A DNA stretch of 55,751 nt from Hydrogenophaga intermedia (GTDB lineage Bacteria > Pseudomonadota > Gammaproteobacteria > Burkholderiales > Burkholderiaceae_C). The stretch spans positions 1 through 55,751 of the forward strand of contig NZ_CCAE010000028.1 in the NCBI RefSeq assembly GCF_000723405.1, read 5' to 3'. Every line of letters begins with the position of its first letter. The first letter of the stretch is position 1. The notes under the pieces are model-generated. The model worked only from the letters and a program-made list of their open reading frames with translations. It was not told the origin of the DNA and ran no database searches. Shown piece by piece: positions 1-7,875 of this stretch. A program made the position numbers and the translations under genes.

Positions 1-19
1 CCAATCCCCCCCGTCTCCC

Positions 20-1210
20 ATGCCCTTCGCGACCCCGCGCCGGCCCGCGTGGCGCCGCGCGCTGCACGGCCTCCTGCACACACTCTGGCCCGAGCTCCTG
101 CTCTCCCTGCGCGCCCTGTGGCCCGCCGCGCAGACCATCGACGCACGCGAGAAATGGCGCGCCTGCATCGGCGCGGCGCTGGGCATCCTCATCGCCGGTG
201 TGGGCGCCACCTGGCTCTCACCCGGTGGTGGCGACCACGCGCTGGCCACCGCCCTGGTGGCGCCGCTGGGCGCCAGCGCCGTGCTGGTGTTCGTCGTGCC
301 CTCCAGCCAGCTCGCGCAGCCCTGGTCGGTGATCGGGGGCAACACGCTGTCGGCCCTGGTGGGCGTGGCCTGCGCGATCTGGGTGCCGCACGCGGCCCTG
401 GGCGCGGCGCTGGCGGTGGGCCTGTCCATCGCGCTGATGCTGGCGCTGCGCTGCCTGCACCCGCCGGGCGGCGCGTCGGCGCTGCTGATGGTGTTGATGG
501 GCAGCCACGACTTCGGCGTGGCGCTGCAACCCGTGCTGCTGGATTCGGCGCTGATGGTGGCCGCCGGCCTGCTCTACAACAACCTCACGCGGCGGCGCTG
601 GCCGCACGTGCACCACCCGGCACCGGCCGAGCCGGGCGGCGCGCGCCTCACCAGCCGCGACCTGGACGCCGCGCTGGCGCACTACAACCAGGTGCTCGAC
701 ATCAGCCGCGAGGACCTGCAGGACCTGATGCAGTACGCCGAGGCCGCGGCCTACCAGCGCACCATGGGTGAGCTGCGCTGCGCCGACGTGATGACGCGCG
801 ACCCGGTGACGGCGCGCGCCGAGATGCCGCTGCGCCAGGCCTGGGCGCTGATCCGCCAGCACCGCGTGAAGGCCTTGCCGGTGGTGGACCGGCAGCACCA
901 CCTGGTGGGCATCGTCACGGTGTCCGACTTCATGCGCCAGGTGGACATGGACGTGCACGAGGGCGTGAACTTCCGCCTGCGCGCGCTGCTGCGCCAGATG
1001 CACCGGCCCACGCCGCGTCACACGGTGGGCGAGATCATGACGCGCCAGGTGCGCGTGGCCAGCGCAGACCGCCCGCTGACCGAGCTGGTGCCGGTGTTCT
1101 CCGAGGGCGGGCACCGCCACCTGCCCATCATCGACGCCGAGCGCCGGCTGGTGGGCATCGTCACGCAGTCGGACCTGATCCGGGCGATGGACGCGGCGGT
1201 GCGGGGTTAG
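20..1210 (+). CDS. HPP family membrane protein with two CBS domains
   Basis: 396 aa. Residues about 45-190 form several hydrophobic membrane segments and contain the HPP motif that names the family (residues 147-149, followed by GGASALL). The soluble C-terminal half carries two CBS repeats, about 256-306 and 338-391, each ending in a similar Leu/Val-Val-Gly-Ile-Val-Thr-x-Ser-Asp motif. CBS pairs usually bind adenine nucleotides, so this is probably a nucleotide-gated inner-membrane transporter or sensor. Some HPP proteins have been linked to nitrite transport, but nothing here identifies the substrate. It stands alone, 90 bp upstream of the aldehyde dehydrogenase. The ATG at 20 has no strong ribosome binding site, and the window edge hides the upstream context. 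Confidence 0.9.
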   Translation: MPFATPRRPAWRRALHGLLHTLWPELLLSLRALWPAAQTIDAREKWRACIGAALGILIAGVGATWLSPGGGDHALATALVAPLGASAVLVFVVPSSQLAQPWSVIGGNTLSALVGVACAIWVPHAALGAALAVGLSIALMLALRCLHPPGGASALLMVLMGSHDFGVALQPVLLDSALMVAAGLLYNNLTRRRWPHVHHPAPAEPGGARLTSRDLDAALAHYNQVLDISREDLQDLMQYAEAAAYQRTMGELRCADVMTRDPVTARAEMPLRQAWALIRQHRVKALPVVDRQHHLVGIVTVSDFMRQVDMDVHEGVNFRLRALLRQMHRPTPRHTVGEIMTRQVRVASADRPLTELVPVFSEGGHRHLPIIDAERRLVGIVTQSDLIRAMDAAVRG

Positions 1211-1303
1211 CCCCGGAGACATCCGCGCCGGACCTGCTGGGGTATGGTGCGCGTTTCGGCCCGACTTGGCCGGGCCCCTGACACCCGCTTCAGCACCACG
1301 CCC

Positions 1304-2746
1304 ATGACCACCACCTACCCCAGCACCCAACTCCTCATCGCCAACCAGTGGGTCGACGCCGCCAGCGGCAAGACCATCGACGTGCGCAACCCGGCCACCG
1401 GCCAGGTCATCGGCACGGTGGCGCACGCCGGCATCGACGACCTGGAGCGCGCGCTGGCGGCGGCGCAGAAGGGCTTCGAGACCTGGCGCGACACCTCGGT
1501 CTACGAGCGCGCGGCCCTGATGCGCCGCGCCACCACGCTGCTGCGCGAACGCGCCGGCGACATCGCGCGCCTGCTCACGCAGGAGCAGGGCAAGCCGCTG
1601 GCCGAGGCCAAGGGCGAGATCCTCGCCGGCGCGGACATCCTCGACTGGTTCGCCGAGGAGGGCCGCCGCGTCTACGGCCGCCTGGTGCCGGGCCGCAACC
1701 TGGCCGCGCAGCAGATGGTCATCAAGGAGCCGGTGGGCCCCGTGGCGGCCTTCACGCCCTGGAACTTCCCGGTCAACCAGATCGTGCGCAAGATGGGCGC
1801 AGCGCTGGCCACGGGCTGCTCCTTCCTGTGCAAGGCGCCCGAGGAGACCCCGGCCGCGCCGGCCGCGCTGCTGCGCTGCTTCGTCGACGCCGGCCTGCCC
1901 CCCGGCGTGGTGGGCCTGGTGTTCGGCGACCCGGCCGAAATCTCCGGCCACCTGATCCCGCACCCGGTGATCCGCAAGGTCACCTTCACCGGCTCCACCG
2001 CCGTGGGCAAGCAGCTCGCGGCGCTGGCCGGGCGGCACATGAAGCGCGTGACCATGGAGCTGGGCGGCCACGCGCCGGTGATCGTGGCCGAGGACGCCGA
2101 CGTGGCCCTGGCCGTGAAGGCCGCGGGCGCGGCCAAGTTCCGCAACGCGGGGCAGGTCTGCATCTCGCCCACGCGCTTCCTGGTGCACAGCAGCCTGGTG
2201 GAGGATTTTTCGCGCGCCCTCACGAGCCATGCTCAGGGCCTGAAGCTGGGCGACGGCCTGGCCGAGGGCACCACGCTGGGCCCGCTGGCCAACGCCCGCC
2301 GCGTGACGGCCATGGCCCAGGTGGTGAAGGACGCGGTCGAGCACGGCGCCGAGATCCTCACCGGCGGCGAGCGCGTGGGGGAAGCCGGCAACTTCTTCGC
2401 GCCCACCATCATTCGCCAGGTGCCGCTGGAGGCCGACTTGTTCAACAACGAGCCCTTCGGCCCGATCGCGGGCATCCGCGCGTTCGACCGGCTGGAGGAC
2501 GCGATCGCCGAGGCCAACCGCCTGCCGTACGGCTTGGCAGCCTACGCGTTCACGCGCTCGTTCAAGAACGTGCAACTGCTGGCCAACCGTGTGGAAGCGG
2601 GCATGGTGTGGATCAACCAGCCGGCCACGCCCTCGGCCGAGCTGCCCTTCGGCGGCATCAAGGACTCGGGCTACGGCACCGAGGGCGGCCCCGAGGCGAT
2701 GGAGGCGTACCTCAACACCAAGGCGGTGTCGGTGGTGGGGGTCTGA
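1304..2746 (+). CDS. gabD: NAD(P)-dependent succinate-semialdehyde dehydrogenase
   Basis: 480 aa from the ATG at 1304. The reading frame stays open upstream to 1244, but those 20 residues do not look like the family and 480 aa is the usual GabD length. The aldehyde dehydrogenase signatures are intact: a TPWNFP motif near residue 151, the general base Glu252 in MELGGHAP, and the nucleophile Cys286 in NAGQVCISP. The enzyme oxidises succinate semialdehyde to succinate, the last step of GABA use. That fits the putrescine-to-GABA genes at 46705-54261, although they are 45 kb away. Substrate assignment within the aldehyde dehydrogenase superfamily is by resemblance; a related semialdehyde is possible. 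Confidence 0.85.
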   Translation: MTTTYPSTQLLIANQWVDAASGKTIDVRNPATGQVIGTVAHAGIDDLERALAAAQKGFETWRDTSVYERAALMRRATTLLRERAGDIARLLTQEQGKPLAEAKGEILAGADILDWFAEEGRRVYGRLVPGRNLAAQQMVIKEPVGPVAAFTPWNFPVNQIVRKMGAALATGCSFLCKAPEETPAAPAALLRCFVDAGLPPGVVGLVFGDPAEISGHLIPHPVIRKVTFTGSTAVGKQLAALAGRHMKRVTMELGGHAPVIVAEDADVALAVKAAGAAKFRNAGQVCISPTRFLVHSSLVEDFSRALTSHAQGLKLGDGLAEGTTLGPLANARRVTAMAQVVKDAVEHGAEILTGGERVGEAGNFFAPTIIRQVPLEADLFNNEPFGPIAGIRAFDRLEDAIAEANRLPYGLAAYAFTRSFKNVQLLANRVEAGMVWINQPATPSAELPFGGIKDSGYGTEGGPEAMEAYLNTKAVSVVGV

Positions 2747-2753
2747 GCCGGCG

Positions 2754-2780
2754 GCGCCATCGGCCGCGACCCGATGGCGC
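2754..2780 (+). terminator. Hairpin after the aldehyde dehydrogenase
   Basis: Perfect 10-bp inverted repeat GCGCCATCGG / CCGATGGCGC with a 7-nt loop, starting 8 nt after the dehydrogenase stop. It is followed only by TTGAAAAT, so the U-tract is weak. It may be an intrinsic terminator or a 3'-end-stabilising stem. Confidence 0.55.
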
Positions 2781-2826
2781 TTGAAAATGCACTTCAGCGC
2801 ATATTTCTCGACTCTCCCTGCCATTT

Positions 2827-2872
2827 ATGCGATTGAACGCATTTTTACAACAAGACTTCCTGAAATGCGTTC
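2827..2872. promoter_or_regulatory. Nested dyads upstream of hipB, candidate operator
   Basis: Two overlapping inverted repeats lie 33-78 bp before the hipB-like start. ATGCG-N6-CGCAT occupies 2827-2842. A perfect 10-bp pair GAACGCATTT (2835-2844) and AAATGCGTTC (2863-2872) has an 18-nt spacer. HipB-type antitoxins bind short dyads in their own promoters, so these are candidate autoregulatory operators. The stretch is AT-rich compared with its surroundings, as expected of a promoter. Confidence 0.5.
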
Positions 2873-2878
2873 CATGGC

Positions 2879-2906
2879 ATAAATTCGCTCTCAAAGGTGA
2901 ATTTAT
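2879..2906. promoter_or_regulatory. Inverted repeat overlapping the hipB start codon
   Basis: Perfect 8-bp arms ATAAATTC and GAATTTAT separated by 12 nt. The right arm runs into the ATG at 2905. It could be a further antitoxin-binding site or an RNA hairpin that covers the translation start. Confidence 0.4.
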
Positions 2907-3216
2907 GTCTCCATACACATATTCCAGCCCCGATCCGCTCCAAACGCTGCCCGAGGTCGGTCAACGCTTCCAGGCACTGCGCAAGGCCACCGGCAAAACG
3001 CAGACGGAGGTTGCCACTGCCGCCGGCATGCGACAGGAAGCGCTGTCGCGTTTCGAGTCGGGAAGCGCCGCCGACTTTTCCCTGTCCAAGCTGCTGCGCC
3101 TGCTGCAGGTACTGGAACTCCAACTGGAGTTCAAAGCCGTCGTGCGCAGGCCCACACTCAACGACGTGCTGCACGAGGTGCGCGAGGGCCGCAACACCGG
3201 GCCGGATGCGCAATGA
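2905..3216 (+). CDS. HipB-like antitoxin, XRE-family DNA-binding protein
   Basis: 103 aa from the ATG at 2905. The frame is open back to 2827, but the shorter start follows an AAAGG-like ribosome binding site and begins just before the conserved region. Residues about 18-70 form a Cro/C1 helix-turn-helix (GKTQTEVATAAGM, then ALSRFESGS). The gene overlaps the hipA-like gene by four bases (ATGA), the standard antitoxin-toxin arrangement. The product should neutralise the HipA-like kinase and repress the operon through the upstream dyads. Assignment rests on the helix-turn-helix plus the partner gene. Confidence 0.85.
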   Translation: MSPYTYSSPDPLQTLPEVGQRFQALRKATGKTQTEVATAAGMRQEALSRFESGSAADFSLSKLLRLLQVLELQLEFKAVVRRPTLNDVLHEVREGRNTGPDAQ

Positions 3217-4592
3217 GCCCCGCACGGCCGCGCGAAGGTTCCCCCTTGGGCTTGAACGTCTTCGTGGACGGCGACGCCGTCGCCACGCTCGACAGCCCGG
3301 ACGGCTTCGAGCACGTCATGCGCTACCTGCCCGGGGTCGAGCCTGGGCACTTCGTCTCCCTGACCATGCCCGTCGAAGGCCAAACCTTTCGCTGGCCCAC
3401 CCTGCACCCCTTCTTCCAGGTCAGCCTGCCCGAAGGCTTTCTGCTGTCTGTGTTGAAGGAGCAGTTGGGGCCGCACCTGGGTGCCAGGCCGCTTGACCTG
3501 CTGTCGGTGGTCGGCCACAACCTCATTGGTCGCGTGCAGGTGAGTGCAGGGCAGCGGCCCCAGCCCGAACTGGCCGCGACAGACCTGAAACCGCTGCTGC
3601 ATGGAGAGGCCTCGCACAAGGTCTTTCTGGAGCTGATGAGCCGCTTCGCGGCCTCGGGCGTGTCCGGCGTGGTGCCCAAGTTCCTCAGCCCCGATACCGA
3701 GGCCTTGTTCCGCAAGGGAACCGTCGCGACCGAACGGCACATCGTGAAGGCTGGCTCCGATCACCAGCCCTTCATCGCGCTCAACGAACACCTGTGCATG
3801 GAAGCGGCCCGACGCTCGGGCGTGCCCGCCGCCGCGACGATGGTGTCCGATGATGGTCAGGTGCTGGTGGTCGAACGATTCGACGTGGATCCGGCGACCG
3901 GCCAGCGCAAGGGTTTCGAGGATTTCTGCAGCCTGCTGGGCCTGCCGCCCGAGCAGAAGTACGAATCGACCTGGGAGCGCGTGGCCCGGCTGGTCCGCGA
4001 CTATGTGCCCGCGGACCGCCAACGCGCCTCCAACGAGCGCCTGGCCGTCACGCTGCTGCTGACCTATGCGCTGGGCAACGCGGACTGCCACACCAAGAAC
4101 CTGGGTTTTCTCTACACCGGCCTGCAGGACGTGGAGGTGGCGCCCGTCTACGACATGCTCACCATCCTGGCCTACGACCGCTACGCAGACAACCCGCCGG
4201 GCATGTACCTGGATGGTCGCAAACGCTGGGATGCGACCAAGGCCCTGTGGCGCTACCTGCAGCAGCAACTGGGCTTCGAGCCCGCCGCCCAGCGCGCGCT
4301 GGTCGACCGCGTGTGCACCGCCGTCGATGGGGTGGTGCCGGATCTCAAGCACCACATCCGTCACACGCAAGGTTTCGCACCCGTGGGCCTGCGCATGCTG
4401 TGGGAGTGGAACGAGGGCATGAAGCGCCTGAGCGAGCGACGCACCTTCGGCCTGCCGGACTGGGTCGAGACCGCGGCAGCAGAGGATCTGCCCCGACCGG
4501 CACCGGCGGAAAAGTACGCCACGCCCCGACTCGGCGAATCACCGCTGATGGCGCCGCGGCCCCGCAAGCGGCGCGCGCGCCCGGCCTCGTGA
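3213..4592 (+). CDS. HipA-family serine/threonine kinase toxin
   Basis: 459 aa, close to the 440 aa of E. coli HipA. The N-terminal HipA subdomain (about 10-110) is followed by the kinase fold. Visible motifs are the phosphate-binding loop SGVSGVVPK (148-156), HIVKAG (176-181), the catalytic loop GNADCHTKN (288-296, Asp291 as the catalytic residue) and APVYDML (310-316, metal-binding Asp). In E. coli, HipA phosphorylates glutamyl-tRNA synthetase and causes growth arrest and persistence; the target here is unknown. By my hand alignment the autophosphorylated Ser150 of E. coli HipA falls on Gly149, with Ser148 and Ser151 on either side. The gene is translationally coupled to the antitoxin gene. 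Confidence 0.88.
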   Translation: MSPARPREGSPLGLNVFVDGDAVATLDSPDGFEHVMRYLPGVEPGHFVSLTMPVEGQTFRWPTLHPFFQVSLPEGFLLSVLKEQLGPHLGARPLDLLSVVGHNLIGRVQVSAGQRPQPELAATDLKPLLHGEASHKVFLELMSRFAASGVSGVVPKFLSPDTEALFRKGTVATERHIVKAGSDHQPFIALNEHLCMEAARRSGVPAAATMVSDDGQVLVVERFDVDPATGQRKGFEDFCSLLGLPPEQKYESTWERVARLVRDYVPADRQRASNERLAVTLLLTYALGNADCHTKNLGFLYTGLQDVEVAPVYDMLTILAYDRYADNPPGMYLDGRKRWDATKALWRYLQQQLGFEPAAQRALVDRVCTAVDGVVPDLKHHIRHTQGFAPVGLRMLWEWNEGMKRLSERRTFGLPDWVETAAAEDLPRPAPAEKYATPRLGESPLMAPRPRKRRARPAS

Positions 4593-4649
4593 CGGAACTT
4601 CCGCTTCCCACACAAGGCCCGAGCCTTGCTGGGCATGCCCGCAACGCCC

Positions 4650-5474
4650 TCAGCTCACCACCGCCAGCACCACGTCCGAGGCCTTGATCAGCGCCGTGGC
4701 CTCGGCGCCGGGCGACAGGCCCAGCTCGGCCACCGCGCCCTGCGGTACCACGGCCACCACCTCGACGCCACCCTCGGCGCGCAGCACCACTTCGGCGTTG
4801 ACCGCGCCGGGCGTCACCGACGCCACGCGGCCTTCGATGCGGTTGCGTGCCGAGACACGCGCCCCCGTCAGGTCCACCGCCAGCATCACGGCCGATGACT
4901 TGATCAGCACGATCACCGCCATCTGCGGGCGCAGCGCCAGCGACTCGGTGCTGGCGCGCGTGACGGTGGCGGCCAGGCACTGACCGCCGGGCAGGGCGAC
5001 TTCGATGTCGTCGTTCACCGCACCGGCGCGCACCGCCGTGACGGTGCCCAACCACTGGTTGCGTGCGCTGGTCTTCATGTTGAGCACCTTCAGCAGGGAG
5101 AACTCCTGGTCCAGGTCCATCGCGCCCTGTTCGATGAGCCCTAGAAAGCGCTGGTGCACCGCGTGCACCTGTTCGTAGCGCGCGATCAGGCGCTGGCCGA
5201 AATCGGTGATCTTCGTGGCGCCACCGCCCTTGCCACCGATGCTGCGCTCCACCACGGGCTGGTTGGCGCGTTGATTCATGGTGTCGATGGCGTCCCAGGC
5301 GGCCTTGTAGCTCATGCCGAAGGCCTTGGCGGCCTGGGTGATGGAGCCGTGTTCGGCCACGGCGCGCAGCAACTCGATGCGGCCATGGCCGGCGAGGCTT
5401 GCGCCACCGGCCGACAGCCAGAGCGCGCCGTGCACCTCCAGCGGGTTTTTGCTCCTGCGTTTGTTCGTCGCCAT
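4650..5474 (-). CDS. modE: ModE-type molybdate-responsive transcriptional regulator
   Basis: 274 aa. The N-terminal third is a winged helix-turn-helix of the LysR-like ModE type (GRIELLRAVAEHGSITQAAK, then YKAAWDAI). The rest holds two tandem molybdate-binding TOBE/Mop domains, about 130-200 and 205-272, each with SARNQ/SARNR-like and VVLIKSS/ALIKASD motifs. Molybdate-loaded ModE represses modABC, and the perfect ModE-box dyad upstream of modA (7687-7710) is its likely site. The gene is last in the minus-strand modABC-modE series, 40 bp after modC. In E. coli, modE is instead divergent from modABC. The start at 5474 has an AGGAG-like site about 8 nt upstream. Confidence 0.92.
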   Translation of the reverse strand: MATNKRRSKNPLEVHGALWLSAGGASLAGHGRIELLRAVAEHGSITQAAKAFGMSYKAAWDAIDTMNQRANQPVVERSIGGKGGGATKITDFGQRLIARYEQVHAVHQRFLGLIEQGAMDLDQEFSLLKVLNMKTSARNQWLGTVTAVRAGAVNDDIEVALPGGQCLAATVTRASTESLALRPQMAVIVLIKSSAVMLAVDLTGARVSARNRIEGRVASVTPGAVNAEVVLRAEGGVEVVAVVPQGAVAELGLSPGAEATALIKASDVVLAVVS

Positions 5475-5514
5475 CGTGGCTGCTCCTGCGGCCCTCGGGC
5501 CCGCGGCGAGGATA

Positions 5515-6204
5515 TCAGCGGCTTGCCAGGACAGTGCCGCAGGCCACGGTGCGGCCGGCGTCCAGGCAGACCACGTCCTGGGCCAGGTGGCGCACGTCGT
5601 CGTCGTCGTGCGTGATCAGCAGCAGCGGCAGTTGCAGCTCGGCCTGCAGGTCCTTCAGTTCATCGCGCAGGCGCTGGCGCAAGCCCTTGTCCAGGGCGGC
5701 GAAGGGTTCGTCCAGCAGCAGCGCCGTGGGCCGCGACACCAGGGCGCGCGCCAGCGCCGTGCGCTGGCGCTGGCCGCCCGAGATCTGGTGCAGGTGGTGC
5801 CCGGCCACCGCGTTCAGGCCGAAGCTGGTGAGCCAGCGGTCCACGTCGGTGTTCGCTTCGTCCTTCGACGGGTTGCGCAGGCCCTGGCGCACCGCGAAGG
5901 CCACGTTCTGGCGCACCGTGAGGTGCGGGAACAGCGCGTAGTCCTGGAACATGTAGGCCAGGTGGCGCTGCTGCGCGGTGGTGCGCACGCCGCGTTCGCT
6001 GTCGAACAGCACGCGGCCGGCCACGGCGATGCGGCCCCGATCGGGCGCCAGGATGCCGGCGACCATCTTGAGCGTCAGCGTCTTGCCCGCGCCCGAGGGA
6101 CCGAACAGCACCACGCGCTGCGCGGACGACTGGAAGCTCACGTCCACGTCGAAGCGCGAGTCGCCTTGCCGCAAGGTTTTCTGCAGGGACAGGTCCCAGA
6201 TCAT
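5515..6204 (-). CDS. modC: Molybdate ABC transporter ATP-binding protein, short form
   Basis: 229 aa from the ATG at 6204; the open frame extends upstream to 6258, but only this start clears the modB stop (14 nt away). It has Walker A GPSGAGKT, the ABC signature ISGGQRQRTALARAL, Walker B ALLLDEPF and the H-loop LLITHD. Typical ModC is about 350 aa, with a C-terminal molybdate-binding TOBE domain. This protein ends shortly after the nucleotide-binding domain, so that domain is absent. It energises molybdate import through ModB. Confidence 0.9.
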   Translation of the reverse strand: MIWDLSLQKTLRQGDSRFDVDVSFQSSAQRVVLFGPSGAGKTLTLKMVAGILAPDRGRIAVAGRVLFDSERGVRTTAQQRHLAYMFQDYALFPHLTVRQNVAFAVRQGLRNPSKDEANTDVDRWLTSFGLNAVAGHHLHQISGGQRQRTALARALVSRPTALLLDEPFAALDKGLRQRLRDELKDLQAELQLPLLLITHDDDDVRHLAQDVVCLDAGRTVACGTVLASR

Positions 6205-6217
6205 GGCCGCGTCCCCA

Positions 6218-6889
6218 TCAGCGCGCCGCCACCCGGCCCGGCACCAGCCTGCCGGCACCCAGCAGCACCGCCAGGCACACGACCGAGGTGACCACCACCA
6301 GGAAATTGGCCGTGCCGTCCTGCCCCGCCTGCACCGCTTCGTAGACGGCGATGGAGAGCGTCTGCGTCTTGCCGACGATGCTGCCCGCCACCATGAGCGT
6401 GGCGCCGAACTCGCCCAGCGCGCGCGCGAAAGCGAGCAGCAGGCCGGCGAGGATGCCGCGCCAGGCCAGTGGCAGCGTCACGCGAAAGAAGATGGCCCAT
6501 TCGCCGATGCCCAGCGTGCGCGCCGCGTCTTCGAACTGCGGGTCCACCGTCTCGAAGGCGGCGCGCGCGGCCTTGAACACCAGCGGAAAGGCCACGATGG
6601 TGGCCGCGATGATGGCCGCCTCCACCGTGAAGATGAGCCGGATGCCGAAGTGCTGCAGCAGCCAGGCGCCCAGCACGCCCTGGCTGCCAATGACCACGAG
6701 CAGGTAGTAGCCCAGCACGGTGGGCGGCATCACCAGGGGCAGGGTGAGCGCGGCGTCCAGCACGTCGCGGCCGGGGAAGCGCCCGCGCGCCAGCGCATAG
6801 CCCACCGCCGTGCCCAACAGCAGGTTGAGCGCGGTCGCCCAGCCCGCCACCTTCAGGGTGAGGACCAGCGGGATCCAGGCGTCGGCCAC
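6218..6889 (-). CDS. modB: Molybdate ABC transporter permease
   Basis: 223 aa with about five to six hydrophobic segments. It contains the cytoplasmic coupling EAA-type loop (VDPQFEDAARTLGIGEWAIFF followed by RVTLPL), which docks on ModC. It starts at a GTG (6889), 21 nt after the modA stop. It forms the inner-membrane channel of the ModABC molybdate importer. Confidence 0.92.
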   Translation of the reverse strand: MADAWIPLVLTLKVAGWATALNLLLGTAVGYALARGRFPGRDVLDAALTLPLVMPPTVLGYYLLVVIGSQGVLGAWLLQHFGIRLIFTVEAAIIAATIVAFPLVFKAARAAFETVDPQFEDAARTLGIGEWAIFFRVTLPLAWRGILAGLLLAFARALGEFGATLMVAGSIVGKTQTLSIAVYEAVQAGQDGTANFLVVVTSVVCLAVLLGAGRLVPGRVAAR

Positions 6890-6910
6890 GACAGAACCTG
6901 CGGCGAACGT

Positions 6911-7666
6911 TCAGGGCTTGCCGAAGCCGTACTTCGACAGCACGGCCTGCGCGGGCGGCGTGAACAGGAACTCGACGAACTTCTCGCCCATGGCGGCGTT
7001 GGGGCCCGCGGGCAGCGGCGCCACGGGGTAGAGGATGGGCTTGGGCGTGGGCACGGTCAGCGCCACCTTGACCTTGTCGGCCATCAGCGCCGCGTCGGTG
7101 GAATAGACGAAGCCGGCGTCGACCTCGGCGCGCTGCACGTAATCCAGCGCCTGGCGCACGTTGGTGGCGCCCACCATCTTGGGTTCGATGGCGCCCCACA
7201 GCTTGGCGCCTTCGAGCACGCTCTTGGTGTAACGGCCCACCGGCACGCTGGCGGGCAGGCCGATGGCGATCCTGCCGTAGGCGGGTTGGGTCAGGTCGGC
7301 CACCGCCGCCGGCACCTTGGTGCTGGCGCCGGGCACGATGACCACCAGGCTGTTGGAGACGAAATCGCGCCGCTGCGCGGGTTTGACGAGGTTCTGCGCC
7401 TGCGCCTGGTCCATGGTGTCCTGGTCGGCGCTGGCGAACACGTCGGCCGGCGCGCCCTTGGCGATCTGCTGCAGCAGCACGCCCGAGGCCGCAAAGTTGA
7501 GCTGCACCTTGGTGCCGGGGTGGGCGGCCTCGAACAAGGGGGCGATGTCCTTGAAGGCGTTGGTGAGGCTGGCGGCGGCGGAGACAGTGAGGTCGGCCGC
7601 CTGGGCGGCGACGGACAGGCCAGCCGCGAGGAACAGGGCCAGCGTGCGGATCGGGCGAAGCGGCAT
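6911..7666 (-). CDS. modA: Molybdate-binding periplasmic protein
   Basis: 251 aa from the ATG at 7666. The frame continues upstream to 7831, but the chosen start gives a classical signal peptide (MPLRPIRTLALFLAAG, cleavage near AQA-AD) and lies just downstream of the ModE box. The mature protein begins with LTVSAAASLTNAFKDIAP, the family signature, whose serine helps bind the oxyanion. It captures molybdate (or tungstate) in the periplasm and delivers it to ModB/ModC. First gene of the modABC-modE operon. Confidence 0.94.
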   Translation of the reverse strand: MPLRPIRTLALFLAAGLSVAAQAADLTVSAAASLTNAFKDIAPLFEAAHPGTKVQLNFAASGVLLQQIAKGAPADVFASADQDTMDQAQAQNLVKPAQRRDFVSNSLVVIVPGASTKVPAAVADLTQPAYGRIAIGLPASVPVGRYTKSVLEGAKLWGAIEPKMVGATNVRQALDYVQRAEVDAGFVYSTDAALMADKVKVALTVPTPKPILYPVAPLPAGPNAAMGEKFVEFLFTPPAQAVLSKYGFGKP

Positions 7667-7686
7667 GGTGGGACTCCAGTCGGTAG

Positions 7687-7710
7687 CGCTATATCTTAGC
7701 GAATATAGCG
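7687..7710. promoter_or_regulatory. ModE box upstream of modA
   Basis: Perfect dyad CGCTATAT-N8-ATATAGCG, 21 bp before the modA start. It closely matches the known ModE operator type, whose half-sites are CGNTATAT-like. It should be where molybdate-bound ModE represses the operon. Confidence 0.85.
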
Positions 7711-7739
7711 AGCCGTTCGTCCGGCGCAACGCGGCGCGT

Positions 7740-7769
7740 CGGTGACGTTCAGCTTTCTGAACGTCACCG
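7740..7769. repeat. 30-bp perfect inverted repeat between the mod and mrp operons
   Basis: Arms CGGTGACGTTCAG and CTGAACGTCACCG are 13 bp and perfect, with a CTTT loop. It sits upstream of both divergent operons, so it cannot be an ordinary 3'-end terminator for either, and no T-run follows on either side. It could be an operator, a 5'-leader hairpin, or the remains of a lost gene end. Confidence 0.6.
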
Positions 7770-7830
7770 GACCAATGCCTCACGCAAGTGATTGATTCAA
7801 AAGGCGATGACGTCCACGAATCGCGCGGCA

Positions 7831-7846
7831 TGGCGATTGCGAAGCG
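7831..7846 (+). promoter_or_regulatory. Weak sigma54-type -24/-12 candidate before mrpA1
   Basis: TGGCGATTGCGAAGCG has GG and GC dinucleotides at the strict sigma54 spacing, 30 bp before the first Mrp gene. The -12 half reads AAGC instead of TTGC, so the match is poor. I list it because a sigma54 activator is encoded downstream at 15442-16776. Confidence 0.25.
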
Positions 7847-7875
7847 GGTGACGGGGCTCTTTTCCCCGCCCGCCC

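Noticed and set aside
218..2824. 868-codon open frame on the minus strand opposite the HPP and dehydrogenase genes
   Set aside because: Antisense to two well-supported genes; composition is Arg/Gly/His/Ala repeats typical of GC-rich shadow frames. The same applies to the long antisense frames at 7780-10035, 10876-12552, 13412-15370 and 51394-54255.
4604..4630. Bidirectional terminator between hipA and modE
   Set aside because: Only a short AAGGC/GCCTT stem and a GGGCATGCCC palindrome without T-runs.
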